A stretch of DNA of 54,313 nucleotides from positions 1 through 54,313 of the forward strand of contig CAJOFE010000007.1 in assembly GCA_905233825.1 (NCBI GenBank), given 5' to 3'. A program made the translations under genes and the position numbers. Numbering within the stretch: the stretch's first letter is position 1; each line of letters opens with the position of its first letter. The DNA is from an uncultured Prevotella sp. (GTDB lineage Bacteria > Bacteroidota > Bacteroidia > Bacteroidales > Bacteroidaceae). Of this stretch, positions 24,925 through 34,010 are shown one piece after another. The notes under the pieces were generated by a model. That model saw only the letters and a program-made list of their open reading frames with translations. It had not been told where the DNA came from and did not search any database.

Positions 24925-25989
24925 TTATGCCCTATACAATGGGAAGAAAGAAGACCCTGCATCAAATGTCTCATCTGCCTCTTTCCTGATTCTCACCAAC
25001 TCATTATATCTCTCCTGATCAAACACATCCTTTGAGATAGAGAACTGGAAATCTGAATTTTTATTAAATGACATCTTGAAAACATAAAGGCTATCATCTC
25101 CTGAACCGACGCCTCCCCCAAGATGCAGCAATTTCAGACCTTTTTGACATCCCCAAAGGGCAGCCTCATACAACAGCAAGTTAGTCGGTGCCATATTCCG
25201 ATACTCTACTATGGATCCAGATAAATGATAATGCATATATCCATTTGAAAAGAGCATAATGGCCATCGCAATTATTTTTCCTTCGAATTCCACATAGAAG
25301 AGTTCATATTCATCATGCAGGTCTTCATGGATAGAACGGTAAAAATCTTCCGAGAAGTAGTAATAATCTACTGCATCGTCATGATCCATAGTTTCCTTGT
25401 AAATATCCATGAAAGTCATAAACAGTCCGAAATCAGCATTCGAATGATGAACAGTCAGGCCATTCCTTTTAGCTTTATTTATTTTATTGTGACACTTTCC
25501 AATAATATTACTCCAAATCAGTTCTTCAGAAGCAAGATCCATCGCGACCGTCTTCCCCAGATCTATCACGTTAAAGATCTTCTTCATAGGAATCGCATTC
25601 TTCAGGACAGGACTGTATCTGGTAAAATTGCAAACAATATGATTATCTTTCATCAACTGAAGGAATTCATCATATAGCGTCTTTAAATTATTGTCATTAA
25701 CTTGACCATCCAACAGAAAACCACCATATCCGTATGGCGATATTAAATCAAAATACTTGCCTTTTTCAATCTTATTCGAAAAGAAATCAGATTCAGACAC
25801 ATCACGCTTCATTGCAGCATAAATTCCACGTAGATTATCACTCTCAAAACAAATCAATATCGGGTTACCGTCTCCATGAAGAAAGAAAGCATTTACATAC
25901 CCACTTAAATAATATACGTCGAAATTCGGAAAGGAGCGTACAATTTTATCCCACTCTTCCCGATGCATCAAGTCCAATACTTTAATCAT
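24925..25989 (-). CDS. FemAB/GNAT-type aminoacyl- or acyltransferase
   Basis: A 354-residue protein of the acetyltransf_6/FemAB class, with doubled GNAT folds. ICFESDNLRGIYAAM and FDLISPYGYGGFLL belong to the first half. KCHNKINKAKRNGLTVHH and LFYVEFEGKIIAMAIMLFSNGYMHYHLSGS belong to the second, and LLHLGGGVGSGDDSLYVFKMSFNK is the usual closing segment. FemAB proteins use aminoacyl-tRNA to add amino acids to a lipid-linked precursor; single-domain relatives acylate sugars. Its start overlaps the previous gene by 8 bp. In this locus it would add an amino acid or acyl group to an amino sugar. Confidence 0.75.
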   Translation of the reverse strand: MIKVLDLMHREEWDKIVRSFPNFDVYYLSGYVNAFFLHGDGNPILICFESDNLRGIYAAMKRDVSESDFFSNKIEKGKYFDLISPYGYGGFLLDGQVNDNNLKTLYDEFLQLMKDNHIVCNFTRYSPVLKNAIPMKKIFNVIDLGKTVAMDLASEELIWSNIIGKCHNKINKAKRNGLTVHHSNADFGLFMTFMDIYKETMDHDDAVDYYYFSEDFYRSIHEDLHDEYELFYVEFEGKIIAMAIMLFSNGYMHYHLSGSIVEYRNMAPTNLLLYEAALWGCQKGLKLLHLGGGVGSGDDSLYVFKMSFNKNSDFQFSISKDVFDQERYNELVRIRKEADETFDAGSSFFPLYRA

Positions 25990-27019
25990 TCTGAATTATT
26001 GTGTTTATCTTACTATACAATTCTTTTACATCACTTTCATTATATCTGCCATCACAATGAACCGAAAGCATTTTCCTGCTGAAATCACGCACATACCGAT
26101 GGACATCATCTGGCACATTCCAAAGTACGGCAGGATAGACGAACTCCTCTATTAGCTTCTTCTTTATTCTATCCCTTTTCCCTTCTTCATCAAACAGAAT
26201 AATCAGAGAAAAAGGAACAAGTGTGTCTTTCTCTGGATAAAGCACCTCCACGCCACCATTTGAAGAAAGATTACTTAATATTTGCCAATTTCTCTTCTTC
26301 GCATCATACCAAGAGTTAATATCAAATCTCTCAAGATATCTCCTTGACCTTTCATCAATGGATGAGATCTCAAGTTCATCAAAGGCGTCTTCAGTCTCCA
26401 AATAAAGAATTCTAAATGAATCCTTCTCTACTTTTTCTCCTTTCAGATATTTGCTCTTTTCCTCCATGGCCCGCCATCTTTTTCGGGCCAATTCTTCATT
26501 GAAAGAAGTCTGTACAGGATGGGCATTCAACGGGATACCTTTAGGTGACCACATAATTCCTCCTTCAGGAATGGGGACTATCTTTCGAAGCGAAGCTATA
26601 CACCAATCAGCATCACTATGTCGTGCCCAGTCCCCCACTAAATCATGTGAATGATCCTCTATAACAGGGACAGGAATATCTTTTTCACTTCTATATGCCC
26701 TCATGCCGAAATAATTCATTCGAAGTAGAGCATCACCTTCTAAAAAAGGCAATTCCAAAATAGAGCTCCTATCATCATATCCAGGATAATCAACATAAAA
26801 GACAATCTCTGTTTCAGTATTGTTTCTCAGATACTCAATGATGTTGTAGCAAAAGTATTCCGGCATCCACAATCGCTTCCATTTATAATGCCGTACCAGT
26901 TCCAAGATACACTGACGGCCATCAGCGGTCAGCCTGTATCTATCAGGAAAAGGCATCCCACAAGGAGCGTCTTTTACAAATTTGTCTATCGTATGAAAGT
27001 CAGAGCCAAACTCTTTCAC
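25982..27019 (-). CDS. PLP-dependent DegT-like aminotransferase, divergent
   Basis: A 345-residue protein starting at GTG 27019. VIEDHSHDLVGDWARHSDADWCIASLRKIVPIPEGG matches the DegT layout: the Asp contacting PLP nitrogen, then the Lys of SLRK as the Schiff-base residue. The remainder is only loosely DegT-like, and the length is below the usual 370-400, so substrate prediction is unsafe. It overlaps the FemAB-like gene downstream by 8 bp and follows a GNAT gene by 3 bp. That suggests these three proteins act together, perhaps making and attaching an amine-bearing group. Confidence 0.7.
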   Translation of the reverse strand: MKEFGSDFHTIDKFVKDAPCGMPFPDRYRLTADGRQCILELVRHYKWKRLWMPEYFCYNIIEYLRNNTETEIVFYVDYPGYDDRSSILELPFLEGDALLRMNYFGMRAYRSEKDIPVPVIEDHSHDLVGDWARHSDADWCIASLRKIVPIPEGGIMWSPKGIPLNAHPVQTSFNEELARKRWRAMEEKSKYLKGEKVEKDSFRILYLETEDAFDELEISSIDERSRRYLERFDINSWYDAKKRNWQILSNLSSNGGVEVLYPEKDTLVPFSLIILFDEEGKRDRIKKKLIEEFVYPAVLWNVPDDVHRYVRDFSRKMLSVHCDGRYNESDVKELYSKINTIIQND

Positions 27020-27022
27020 AAT

Positions 27023-27553
27023 CTATCTTTTATTGTCTTCATCTTGCAGGATTGACATCGTATAGACATCATAATACCTTCCATTTTTAAAAACATCATC
27101 CCGTAAAGTGCCATCTATCGTATAACCACACTTAGTAAACATCGCAACCGATGCCTTATTCTCTGTCAGAACCTCTGCAGTAACCTTATGCATGCCTAAA
27201 TCTTTAAAGGCATAATTTGTTAGTGTCAATGTACATAGAGTACCTATACCACGTCCTTTATAATCCTTATCAGCTATTAAAATGCCATATTCTGTTTTAC
27301 GTGCTACAGTATCAATCTTGTACAAACCTACATGACCTATTAGTTTGTTCTTCAAAGAGTCTTCTACCACAAGGACAAGTTCATCATTCCTCCCATTATG
27401 AAATTCTATCCATCTTTCTATGTCCTCATAGGAATATTCTGAATGAACACCCCCCAACAACAAGGCCGATTCTTCATCATTCTTTAATACCAATAATTGG
27501 CCAATGTCTTCTACTGTTGGCCTCCTAAATATCAGTTTTCCTGCCTTTATCAT
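27023..27553 (-). CDS. GNAT N-acetyltransferase (RimJ/RimL-like)
   Basis: A 176-residue GNAT. LIFRRPTVEDIGQL is the usual first strand, YGILIADKDYKGRGIGTLCTLTL the acetyl-CoA pyrophosphate loop (Q/R-x-x-G-x-G/A form, here KGRGIG), and KVTAEVLTENKASVAMFTKCGYTIDG the closing motif. Relatives in surface-glycan loci acetylate 4-amino sugars made by PglE-type aminotransferases, which would fit the pair at the end of this operon. The start ATG overlaps the stop of the phosphoglycosyltransferase gene (ATGA), indicating translational coupling. Confidence 0.85.
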   Translation of the reverse strand: MIKAGKLIFRRPTVEDIGQLLVLKNDEESALLLGGVHSEYSYEDIERWIEFHNGRNDELVLVVEDSLKNKLIGHVGLYKIDTVARKTEYGILIADKDYKGRGIGTLCTLTLTNYAFKDLGMHKVTAEVLTENKASVAMFTKCGYTIDGTLRDDVFKNGRYYDVYTMSILQDEDNKR

Positions 27554-28179
27554 TGTTTCTTTATTTTTTCACTGAAACCTAAATCGTCAACTTCTAACAT
27601 GTTCCCTGCGCCTGTCCCAATATCAGAGCGCATCAGTACATTTTTTATCGTTAAACAAACTATCTGCATGTCAACCATAAACGAATAATGGTCAACATAC
27701 CAAACATCATATTCAAATTTTGCGCTTAATTTGCATAAATTGCGCCCATGAACCTGAGCCCAACCGCTGATACCGGGACGTACTTCGTGACGACGAGCCT
27801 GTTCCTTAGTATATAAAGGAAGATACTGTACCAATAGTGGTCTCGGCCCGATCAAAGCCATATCACCTTTCAAGACATTAAACAACTGCGGAAGTTCATC
27901 TAAAGAAGTGGAACGCACCAGCTTACCAACTTTCGTCAAACGGTCTGCATCTGGCAACAGTTCACCATTCCCATCGCGTTCATCCGTCATCGTCTTGAAT
28001 TTCACCACCTTGAATATCTTCGCATCCTTACCTGGCCGCTCTTGCGTAAAGAATGCCCCTGCTCCTTTGTTCGCAAAATGCAGCCAAATGGTCACCACCA
28101 ACAAAACAGGAGACAAACAAATGAGTCCTATCAGTGCAATCCAGAAATCAAGAAATCGTTTAAAGAAATGCTTGTACAT
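27550..28179 (-). CDS. initiating phosphoglycosyltransferase (PglC/WcaJ C-terminal type)
   Basis: A 209-residue monotopic enzyme. One N-terminal re-entrant hydrophobic segment (KRFLDFWIALIGLICLSPVL) is followed by FFTQERPGKDAKIFKVVKFKTM, STSLDELPQLFNVLKGDMALIGPRPL (the catalytic Asp-Glu pair) and RHEVRPGISGWAQVHGRN. It moves a sugar phosphate from a UDP-sugar to undecaprenyl phosphate, the first membrane step. The short PglC form, not the five-helix WbaP form, fits a diNAcBac-type first sugar produced by the dehydratase and aminotransferase of this locus. It is the only recognisable enzyme of glycan assembly between sugar supply and Wzx. Confidence 0.93.
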   Translation of the reverse strand: MYKHFFKRFLDFWIALIGLICLSPVLLVVTIWLHFANKGAGAFFTQERPGKDAKIFKVVKFKTMTDERDGNGELLPDADRLTKVGKLVRSTSLDELPQLFNVLKGDMALIGPRPLLVQYLPLYTKEQARRHEVRPGISGWAQVHGRNLCKLSAKFEYDVWYVDHYSFMVDMQIVCLTIKNVLMRSDIGTGAGNMLEVDDLGFSEKIKKQ

Positions 28180-28221
28180 AATAAAAAGAAAGATTGAAGA
28201 AGTTTATAGATTCTTTCCAAA

Positions 28222-28641
28222 TCAATCTTCAACAATCATATAGTTCTCTACGTTCACTCCTTCCCTAATGACTCTTGCCGGATTTCCTGCCACAATGCTA
28301 TGAGGAGGAACATCTTTTGTGACAACAGCACCAGCTCCGATAACACACGAATCACCAATCTTAACTCCAGGCAGGATAATAGAACGCACGCCAACCACAC
28401 AATTCTCGCCGATGTACGTGTCAACTATCAAGTCACGGCAAGCATCGTGCGACAATATCATTGCACCATTCAAGACACAAGTCCAATTACCTATATGTAT
28501 GCCTTTAGGATTAATTGATTTATCCAGATGGGCTTTCCATGACACACGCACATTCTTGCCTATATCCATTTTGTAAACAATGCGCAGATATTGTGGATAT
28601 GCAGCAACAAACAGTCTCCATAAAAAAGCTCTGATATTCAT
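28222..28641 (-). CDS. left-handed beta-helix (hexapeptide repeat) acyltransferase
   Basis: A 139-residue protein. From residue 47 the hexapeptide pattern (I-G-N-W-T-C, I-G-E-N-C-V, I-G-D-S-C-V) builds a left-handed beta helix. It ends with GAGAVVTKDVPPHSIVAGNPARVI, the signature of CysE/LacA/WcaF-type acetyltransferases. It would O- or N-acetylate a sugar using acetyl-CoA, working as a trimer. It is shorter than PglD (about 195) and has no N-terminal Rossmann part, so it is not a simple PglD equivalent. It lies upstream of the phosphoglycosyltransferase with a 42-bp gap. Confidence 0.88.
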   Translation of the reverse strand: MNIRAFLWRLFVAAYPQYLRIVYKMDIGKNVRVSWKAHLDKSINPKGIHIGNWTCVLNGAMILSHDACRDLIVDTYIGENCVVGVRSIILPGVKIGDSCVIGAGAVVTKDVPPHSIVAGNPARVIREGVNVENYMIVED

Positions 28642-28672
28642 ATTACAAACCTGTCTAAACTTTTATCATTCA

Positions 28673-30001
28673 TTACTTCAACTTCGTCAAGTGATTACCA
28701 TTGCAAAAATCCTCTGTCATTCTTACTATGGACATCGACACATCCTCATTGATGTAGTCAATTCTTCTGCTCTGATGTATTGCCTTTAAGAAAGAAACTA
28801 TCTCATAGCGGATTCCTTCTCCTTCTAATTGGTAAAAATAGCGTTTGTTCTGTGTCGGGTCTTCTCGACGGATTTCAAAATAGTCAGTCTTCCACCAAGG
28901 TGCTGGCACATAGACATAACCCGTAGTTCCAGAAATCACAAGTTCACCTTCTGTCTTCACGCCCTTTCCCGTTTTTACTGATGCCACAGCATTGGGATAG
29001 ATAAATGATACCTTTGTAAAGGCATCATAATCATCATCCTCAAACATACTCATAATCTGCTTATCGACATAATCTGTACCTAAAATCTGGAAGACAGGCA
29101 AAAGCGCATTGGCCCCCCAGGAGCAGAAACTACCAGCAACATTCGGCGTCCTCTCTCTCAGACTACTGCATGAAGCATCTACAGAAACCACCTTGCCAAT
29201 ACGCCCGCTCTTCACCAACAGAAGCATACGATAATAAGCTGTAGAGTAAGCCGTACGAATAGCATCCATCAGTACAAGTTGCTTTTCTTTTGCCAACTCG
29301 GTTATTTCCTTCCATTCCTCCACGCTCTTAGTCAATGGCGATTCACACAGCACATGTACTCCATGGTTCAGCGCACATTTAATCTGACCATAATGCTTTT
29401 CAAGATTTGAAATGATATATATGGCATCTACCTGACCTATCAGTACTTCTAAATCATCCGTAACAACTGGCAAGCCACATAAGTTTTTAGTCAGTTGTCT
29501 GGTATTCGGGAAGCAAACGCCATTAACCGAAACGCCATTGACATAACGACTTTCCGTGACGAACTTGTCCATCAACACCAGTTCGTTCTCATCGCCTACA
29601 ATGCCAATCCTTATTGGTTGATCTTTTGACCTTAATTCTGAACTGGAGATCCCTTCTGTTCGGTCTAAATAGACCACCTTACAGAATTCATTCAGATAGT
29701 CGAATTTGCCAACCCAGTCAGAGCCAATGGCAAACACATCAACATCATATCGAATGATGTCGTCAATCTTCTGGCCCTCATATTCTTCCACGATGACTTC
29801 GTCAGCCAGCCCTGTTGCCTTCACTGCCTCCATGCGCTCCATCAGCGACTGCTGGACGTTAATCTTTCCACGGGCCATGTCAAAACCATCTGCTGTCACT
29901 CCGACAATCAGATAGTCACCCAAAGCCTTAGCACGCTCCAACAGCCGGATATGACCGTAATGAAGCAGATCGTAGGTGCCGTATGTGATTACTTTCTTCA
30001 T
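28673..30001 (-). CDS. cytidylyltransferase (TagD-like) fused to Gfo/Idh/MocA oxidoreductase-like domain
   Basis: A 442-residue two-domain protein. Residues 1-125 are a TagD/CCT/ECT-type nucleotidyltransferase: GTYDLLHYGHIRLLERAK holds the H-x-x-H motif and RTEGISSSELR is the signature that binds CTP. Residues about 130-440 are a Gfo/Idh/MocA-type protein with an IRIGIVGDENE dinucleotide loop. The catalytic EKP motif of that family appears as ESP (in VLCESPLTKSVEEW), so the usual Lys is missing and the oxidoreductase part may be inactive or altered. The first domain would activate a small phospho-alcohol (glycerol, ethanolamine or choline type) as its CDP derivative. LicD enzymes nearby are the likely users. 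Confidence 0.85.
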   Translation of the reverse strand: MKKVITYGTYDLLHYGHIRLLERAKALGDYLIVGVTADGFDMARGKINVQQSLMERMEAVKATGLADEVIVEEYEGQKIDDIIRYDVDVFAIGSDWVGKFDYLNEFCKVVYLDRTEGISSSELRSKDQPIRIGIVGDENELVLMDKFVTESRYVNGVSVNGVCFPNTRQLTKNLCGLPVVTDDLEVLIGQVDAIYIISNLEKHYGQIKCALNHGVHVLCESPLTKSVEEWKEITELAKEKQLVLMDAIRTAYSTAYYRMLLLVKSGRIGKVVSVDASCSSLRERTPNVAGSFCSWGANALLPVFQILGTDYVDKQIMSMFEDDDYDAFTKVSFIYPNAVASVKTGKGVKTEGELVISGTTGYVYVPAPWWKTDYFEIRREDPTQNKRYFYQLEGEGIRYEIVSFLKAIHQSRRIDYINEDVSMSIVRMTEDFCNGNHLTKLK

Positions 30002-30004
30002 AGA

Positions 30005-31078
30005 CTAAATAATCCCTCTTGATTGTAAATCCTTAAAGGCCGCCACCAGCTGATCATAATCTGCTTTTGTCAATGCGCCAATATGTCCGACTCTGAAAAC
30101 AGTATCTTTCATGCTTCCTCCATTCGGACAAATCCACATACCATATTCATCTTTTATTTTCAGGAAGATGTCGTATGCGGATGCCGTAGTCGGATGCAAA
30201 GGCGTCACAGCATTAGACAATGATTCCGAAATGATTTCAAAAGGTAAATCTTTTATCTGCTCACGGAAATAGTTTGCCAAAGCAGCTGTGCGGGCAATCT
30301 CACCCTCAACGCCTCCATTGGCATCAATCTCTTTTAGGCGCTGATTAATCTGACGCAGAATACCCACAGCCGGTGTCCAAGGCGTCTGGCCACGTTCGCC
30401 GTTCTTCAAAGCTAACTTCAGGTCAAAATATTGGCACTTACATTGGGTATTATCGATACGTTTCAATGCACGGGGTGAAAGAGCCATCACTGCAATTCCT
30501 GGAGGACAGGCCAAAGCCTTCTGTGAACCTGTAATCATGATATCCGCTCCTAATGCCTCCATATCAAAAGGGTCTGCCAGGAACGTGCTGATACAGTCCA
30601 CAATCAGGAACAGTCCATTCCGTTTACAAAAATCACTAATCATATTGATGTCATAATGAACACCAGTAGAAGTCTCGTGCTTATTTACTAAGAAGGTGGT
30701 GTAGCCTTGTCCATCTAAGCCTGCCAGATGTTCTGGCTTCAGTGCCTTTCCTGGTTCAAGCTTTATCTCAGTAAATGGTATCTCATGGAGTGTCAGCAAT
30801 TCTACGAAACGTTCACCAAAACTACCGCCATTAACAACTATTGCCTTATCTTGTGGAGTCAAGGTGTTCATGATGGCCGTTTCCATGCCTGCGGAACCAG
30901 ACCCTGTGATAAACACCACCCTTGAATCATCCGAAGCTTTTGCGAACTTCTTCACCAATGCTTCATTCTCAAACATCAGTTCTGAGAACTCCGCTGTTCT
31001 GAAATATGGCACCTGCTCTGCCCCGATAGCCCTGACGGATTCACTGGACTGCACAGGTCCTACTGTAAAATTAATCAT
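30005..31078 (-). CDS. class V PLP aminotransferase
   Basis: A 357-residue fold-type I, class V enzyme in the style of 2-aminoethylphosphonate or alanine-glyoxylate transaminases. [10 protein letters not shown] opens the protein, [17 protein letters not shown] binds the PLP phosphate, [14 protein letters not shown] holds the PLP Asp, and [14 protein letters not shown] has the Schiff-base Lys. It ends 3 bp before the cytidylyltransferase fusion gene, so the two are coupled. Phosphonate synthesis would need PEP mutase and phosphonopyruvate decarboxylase, which are absent here. An amine for a CDP-linked amino alcohol is therefore the more interesting possibility, though unproven. Confidence 0.87.
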   Translation of the reverse strand: MINFTVGPVQSSESVRAIGAEQVPYFRTAEFSELMFENEALVKKFAKASDDSRVVFITGSGSAGMETAIMNTLTPQDKAIVVNGGSFGERFVELLTLHEIPFTEIKLEPGKALKPEHLAGLDGQGYTTFLVNKHETSTGVHYDINMISDFCKRNGLFLIVDCISTFLADPFDMEALGADIMITGSQKALACPPGIAVMALSPRALKRIDNTQCKCQYFDLKLALKNGERGQTPWTPAVGILRQINQRLKEIDANGGVEGEIARTAALANYFREQIKDLPFEIISESLSNAVTPLHPTTASAYDIFLKIKDEYGMWICPNGGSMKDTVFRVGHIGALTKADYDQLVAAFKDLQSRGII

Positions 31079-31088
31079 AGCAAAATAT

Positions 31089-31850
31089 TTAATCTATTTG
31101 ATGTCTTGGTTTTCTTTCATTCATTTGCGGAGGAGTCATATAGTCAGGCCCGAACTGAACACAAAGACACTCATGGTAATCTCTCACGACGCATGCCTCC
31201 GTGTCTTCAAACTCCATCATAATGATATGCTCAAGCAAGTCAGGACGATAGTACTTCCCCATACAACTATACTCTTCAAAATAGCTTGTCAGCTTCTGAC
31301 TCTGTTGATGCCTAAAAGCTAATTTGTCATACCATTTAAGTATCCATTTCCTCGGGAAGAGCTTTCCGATATAATGTGTGAACACCGTACAGATTCTTAA
31401 AAGTACATTCCCCTTTCTAAAATTAGGAGAGACCTTCAGCATTCCCTGCATGAACAGTGCCATAACGACCTTAAGCTTCCTCATCATGGCATTATTGGGA
31501 GCATAGTCCATAACAAGAATGTCAATAGTTGGAGGATAGCCGCCATAAACGTCTTCTTTTCCAAAGCGGATACGCTTTATCCATAGAGTCTCCGGGGATC
31601 CGTCATCTATCACTAAAGAATCGTCTCCCTTTAGTTTTTGGATAATCTTCATAAAGTTATGCCTATCCACCATTATATCGAGGTCATCATCCCAAGGAAT
31701 AAAGCCTTTATGTCTGACTGCCCCCAAAAGAGAACCCCAGTCTAAGCTGTATTTTATTTCATTTGCTACACAAAAAGAATGAAATTTTTTAAGCAAGACA
31801 AGCAGTCTTTTTTGAATCTCTAATGAGCCATACTGGTTATTTATATCCAT
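31089..31850 (-). CDS. LicD-family phosphotransferase (second copy)
   Basis: A 253-residue LicD protein. [25 protein letters not shown] (about residues 37-61) is the family core, with the D-D-D-L-D metal-binding cluster. LicD enzymes transfer phosphocholine or another phospho-alcohol from a CDP donor to a sugar hydroxyl, forming a phosphodiester. It lies 10 bp upstream of the class V aminotransferase and cytidylyltransferase genes, which could make its donor. The second half is less conserved and differs from the other LicD of this locus, so the two probably use different acceptors. Confidence 0.88.
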   Translation of the reverse strand: MDINNQYGSLEIQKRLLVLLKKFHSFCVANEIKYSLDWGSLLGAVRHKGFIPWDDDLDIMVDRHNFMKIIQKLKGDDSLVIDDGSPETLWIKRIRFGKEDVYGGYPPTIDILVMDYAPNNAMMRKLKVVMALFMQGMLKVSPNFRKGNVLLRICTVFTHYIGKLFPRKWILKWYDKLAFRHQQSQKLTSYFEEYSCMGKYYRPDLLEHIIMMEFEDTEACVVRDYHECLCVQFGPDYMTPPQMNERKPRHQID

Positions 31851-31860
31851 AATTACAATT

Positions 31861-32514
31861 TTACATTACGAAATCCACCCCCACAACAACTCTTGGGTTC
31901 GACTTCAAAAAATCATTCCCCCAAAGGTAGATATTCCAATTCTTTATTGAATAGTAGACACCGGCTGATATATCTACGTCCTGATCAAACTTCCAAGAAT
32001 GTATCGTCCCAATCATTGGCGTGATGCTTTGGCCTTTCATAATGGGGATGCAGTAGCCGAGATACTCCCAGTTGGTCAACGTATTATCAGCACCGTCGTT
32101 GACCCCCCACCAGGTATTGCTGCACCAGAAGAAATTGCCGTCGTTGGAAATTGCCCCATTCATATACAAGGCAGAAGTGAGGTAACTGAACTTAAAGTTA
32201 TTGTTCAAATCAAATGATGGCGTAACCTGCCCTCCCATGCCAAACCATTTACTAAACTTTTTACCTACTCGAAAAAGATAACCAGCATAGCTGCAATTCT
32301 TACCCGTATATAAGTCAAGACCTGCAGCAGCATAACTACCTAAACCATACTGGAAGGTGGTATAAGTCTCTTGAGCATTGATACCAGGACGAGCCTTCAA
32401 TGATGTATAACCATATAGTTTTCCATTACCAACCGTTCCTGCGAAGTAAGGTACCTGAGCCTTTACAGAAGAAACGGCTATTGTCAATATTAGCAAAATG
32501 AATAACTTCTTCAT
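31861..32514 (-). CDS. small exported protein, probable outer-membrane beta-barrel
   Basis: A 217-residue protein with a clear signal peptide (MKKLFILLILTIAVSSVKAQ). The mature part consists of short alternating strands rich in Tyr, Trp, Gly and Asn (for example FSYLTSALYMNGAISN and WNIYLWGNDF), and the final residue group VVVGVDFVM has the aromatic-near-end character of barrels. I do not recognise the family. It overlaps the BCCT transporter gene by 4 bp (ATGA), so it is co-translated with it and may provide the outer-membrane route for the same solute. A polymer-export role is an alternative. Confidence 0.6.
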   Translation of the reverse strand: MKKLFILLILTIAVSSVKAQVPYFAGTVGNGKLYGYTSLKARPGINAQETYTTFQYGLGSYAAAGLDLYTGKNCSYAGYLFRVGKKFSKWFGMGGQVTPSFDLNNNFKFSYLTSALYMNGAISNDGNFFWCSNTWWGVNDGADNTLTNWEYLGYCIPIMKGQSITPMIGTIHSWKFDQDVDISAGVYYSIKNWNIYLWGNDFLKSNPRVVVGVDFVM

Positions 32515-34010
32515 TGTTTGATGGTTTTTCTCAGATCTTTAACTAAAGCAGGCATCATTGCAATCATTACTATAAGGAAGGGCAATGTCGCTGCAATTGA
32601 GATTGTCTGAAGGGGTTTTAAGCTACCAGCCGACAACAGAATATAGGCAATTGTTGCTACAACGATTCCCCACACCACCTTTTTATATATAGGAGGATTG
32701 ATGTCGCCATTGGTCGTCATTACGCTCAAAGAGTAAGTTGCAGAGTCGGCAGAAGTGATAAAGAACACCCCTAACAAAATAATTATCATTATCGAGATTA
32801 CTTGACTTAACGGATAATTACTAAATACAATGAACACCGCTGTTTCAGGGGAAGCTATCAATTCTTGTACACTCTCTAAGCTCCACCCTTTAACCGTACT
32901 CAAAGCAATGGCACTAAATACAGACAGCCAAATGATGGTGAACACAGTAGGTACTATCACGACACCCATGATAAATTCACGAATGGTGCGTCCCTTGGAA
33001 ATTCTTGCCACAAACATACCGACAAATGGCACCCAAGCCACAAACCAAGCATAATAGAACACACGCCAGTTCATTACCCAATCATTATTGCCAAAAGCAT
33101 TGGTCATAAACAGATCTTTGAAAAAATACTGGATATGCTGGCCCAGACTATTTGTAAAATTATTCAAAATAGTGATTTTCGGGCCCACGAAAAATGCCAC
33201 AACCAATAGCGCCAAGGCTAAATAGGTGTTAAAGTTCGAAAGAATCTTAATGCCCTTATAGACACCAGAAATAGCACTAATGATAAAAATCAAAGTAATA
33301 AAGATGATTATCCAGAGTATTGTCTCTTGGGTTTTAGGAATGCCAAACAAGTGCTCCAAACCACCACAGATTTGGCTAACACCGAGACCAAGAGAGGTAG
33401 CCACCCCAGCAAAGGAAACAACCACAGAGAAACCATCAATAAACTTTCCAAAACATCCGTTGGTTCTTTTCTCCCCTACCAAAGGAGTCAGGAGGTTGCT
33501 CAACTGAGCGTTTTTTCCTTTACGGAACTGAAAGTATGCAATACCTAAACCTACTACGGCAAAGCACACCCACTGGGTGATACCCCAGTGAAGGTAACAA
33601 GTGCGGATAGAGAAGTCTATCGCCTCCATAGTACCAGACTCTATACCCACAGGGGGGGCTGCATAATGTGAAAGTGGTTCGGCAATACTCCAGAACACCA
33701 GCCCAATGCCAGTACTACCACAGAAGAGCATTGCGTACCAACTAAAGGTGCTGAACTCTGGTTTTTCATCATCTTTACCCAACTTCACCTTACCATACTT
33801 GCTCATAGCAATCCATAAGCAGAACCCGATAAAAGCTACGATGGACAGTATGTAGAGCCATCCGAAATAGTGGCTCACCCATTGCATGAAAACGCCAGAT
33901 ATTTCGCCCAATGTACTGCTATATACAGCACCGAAGACGATAACGCCAAACGCAATCAACAAAGTCCAAATAAAGACTTCGTTTTTCTTATAATAAGATG
34001 TCCAATCCAT
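32511..34010 (-). CDS. BCCT-family betaine/choline/carnitine-type transporter
   Basis: A 499-residue integral protein with twelve hydrophobic segments. Family marks are ESGTMEAIDFSIRTCYLHWGITQW (TM3-TM4, aromatic box Trp residues) and VFYYAWFVAWVPFVGMFVARISKGRTIREFIMG (TM8 and following loop). The latter has WFVAW where WWISW is usual. BCCT carriers import quaternary-ammonium compounds such as choline, glycine betaine or carnitine. Finding one inside a surface-polymer operon, overlapped 55 bp by an ATP-grasp ligase gene and 4 bp by an outer-membrane-type gene, suggests the imported compound is used to decorate the polymer and not only for osmoprotection. Confidence 0.92.
   Translation of the reverse strand: MDWTSYYKKNEVFIWTLLIAFGVIVFGAVYSSTLGEISGVFMQWVSHYFGWLYILSIVAFIGFCLWIAMSKYGKVKLGKDDEKPEFSTFSWYAMLFCGSTGIGLVFWSIAEPLSHYAAPPVGIESGTMEAIDFSIRTCYLHWGITQWVCFAVVGLGIAYFQFRKGKNAQLSNLLTPLVGEKRTNGCFGKFIDGFSVVVSFAGVATSLGLGVSQICGGLEHLFGIPKTQETILWIIIFITLIFIISAISGVYKGIKILSNFNTYLALALLVVAFFVGPKITILNNFTNSLGQHIQYFFKDLFMTNAFGNNDWVMNWRVFYYAWFVAWVPFVGMFVARISKGRTIREFIMGVVIVPTVFTIIWLSVFSAIALSTVKGWSLESVQELIASPETAVFIVFSNYPLSQVISIMIIILLGVFFITSADSATYSLSVMTTNGDINPPIYKKVVWGIVVATIAYILLSAGSLKPLQTISIAATLPFLIVMIAMMPALVKDLRKTIKQ

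Noticed and set aside
30005..31078. 2-aminoethylphosphonate biosynthesis
   Set aside because: The aminotransferase resembles PhnW, but PEP mutase and phosphonopyruvate decarboxylase genes are missing from the window.
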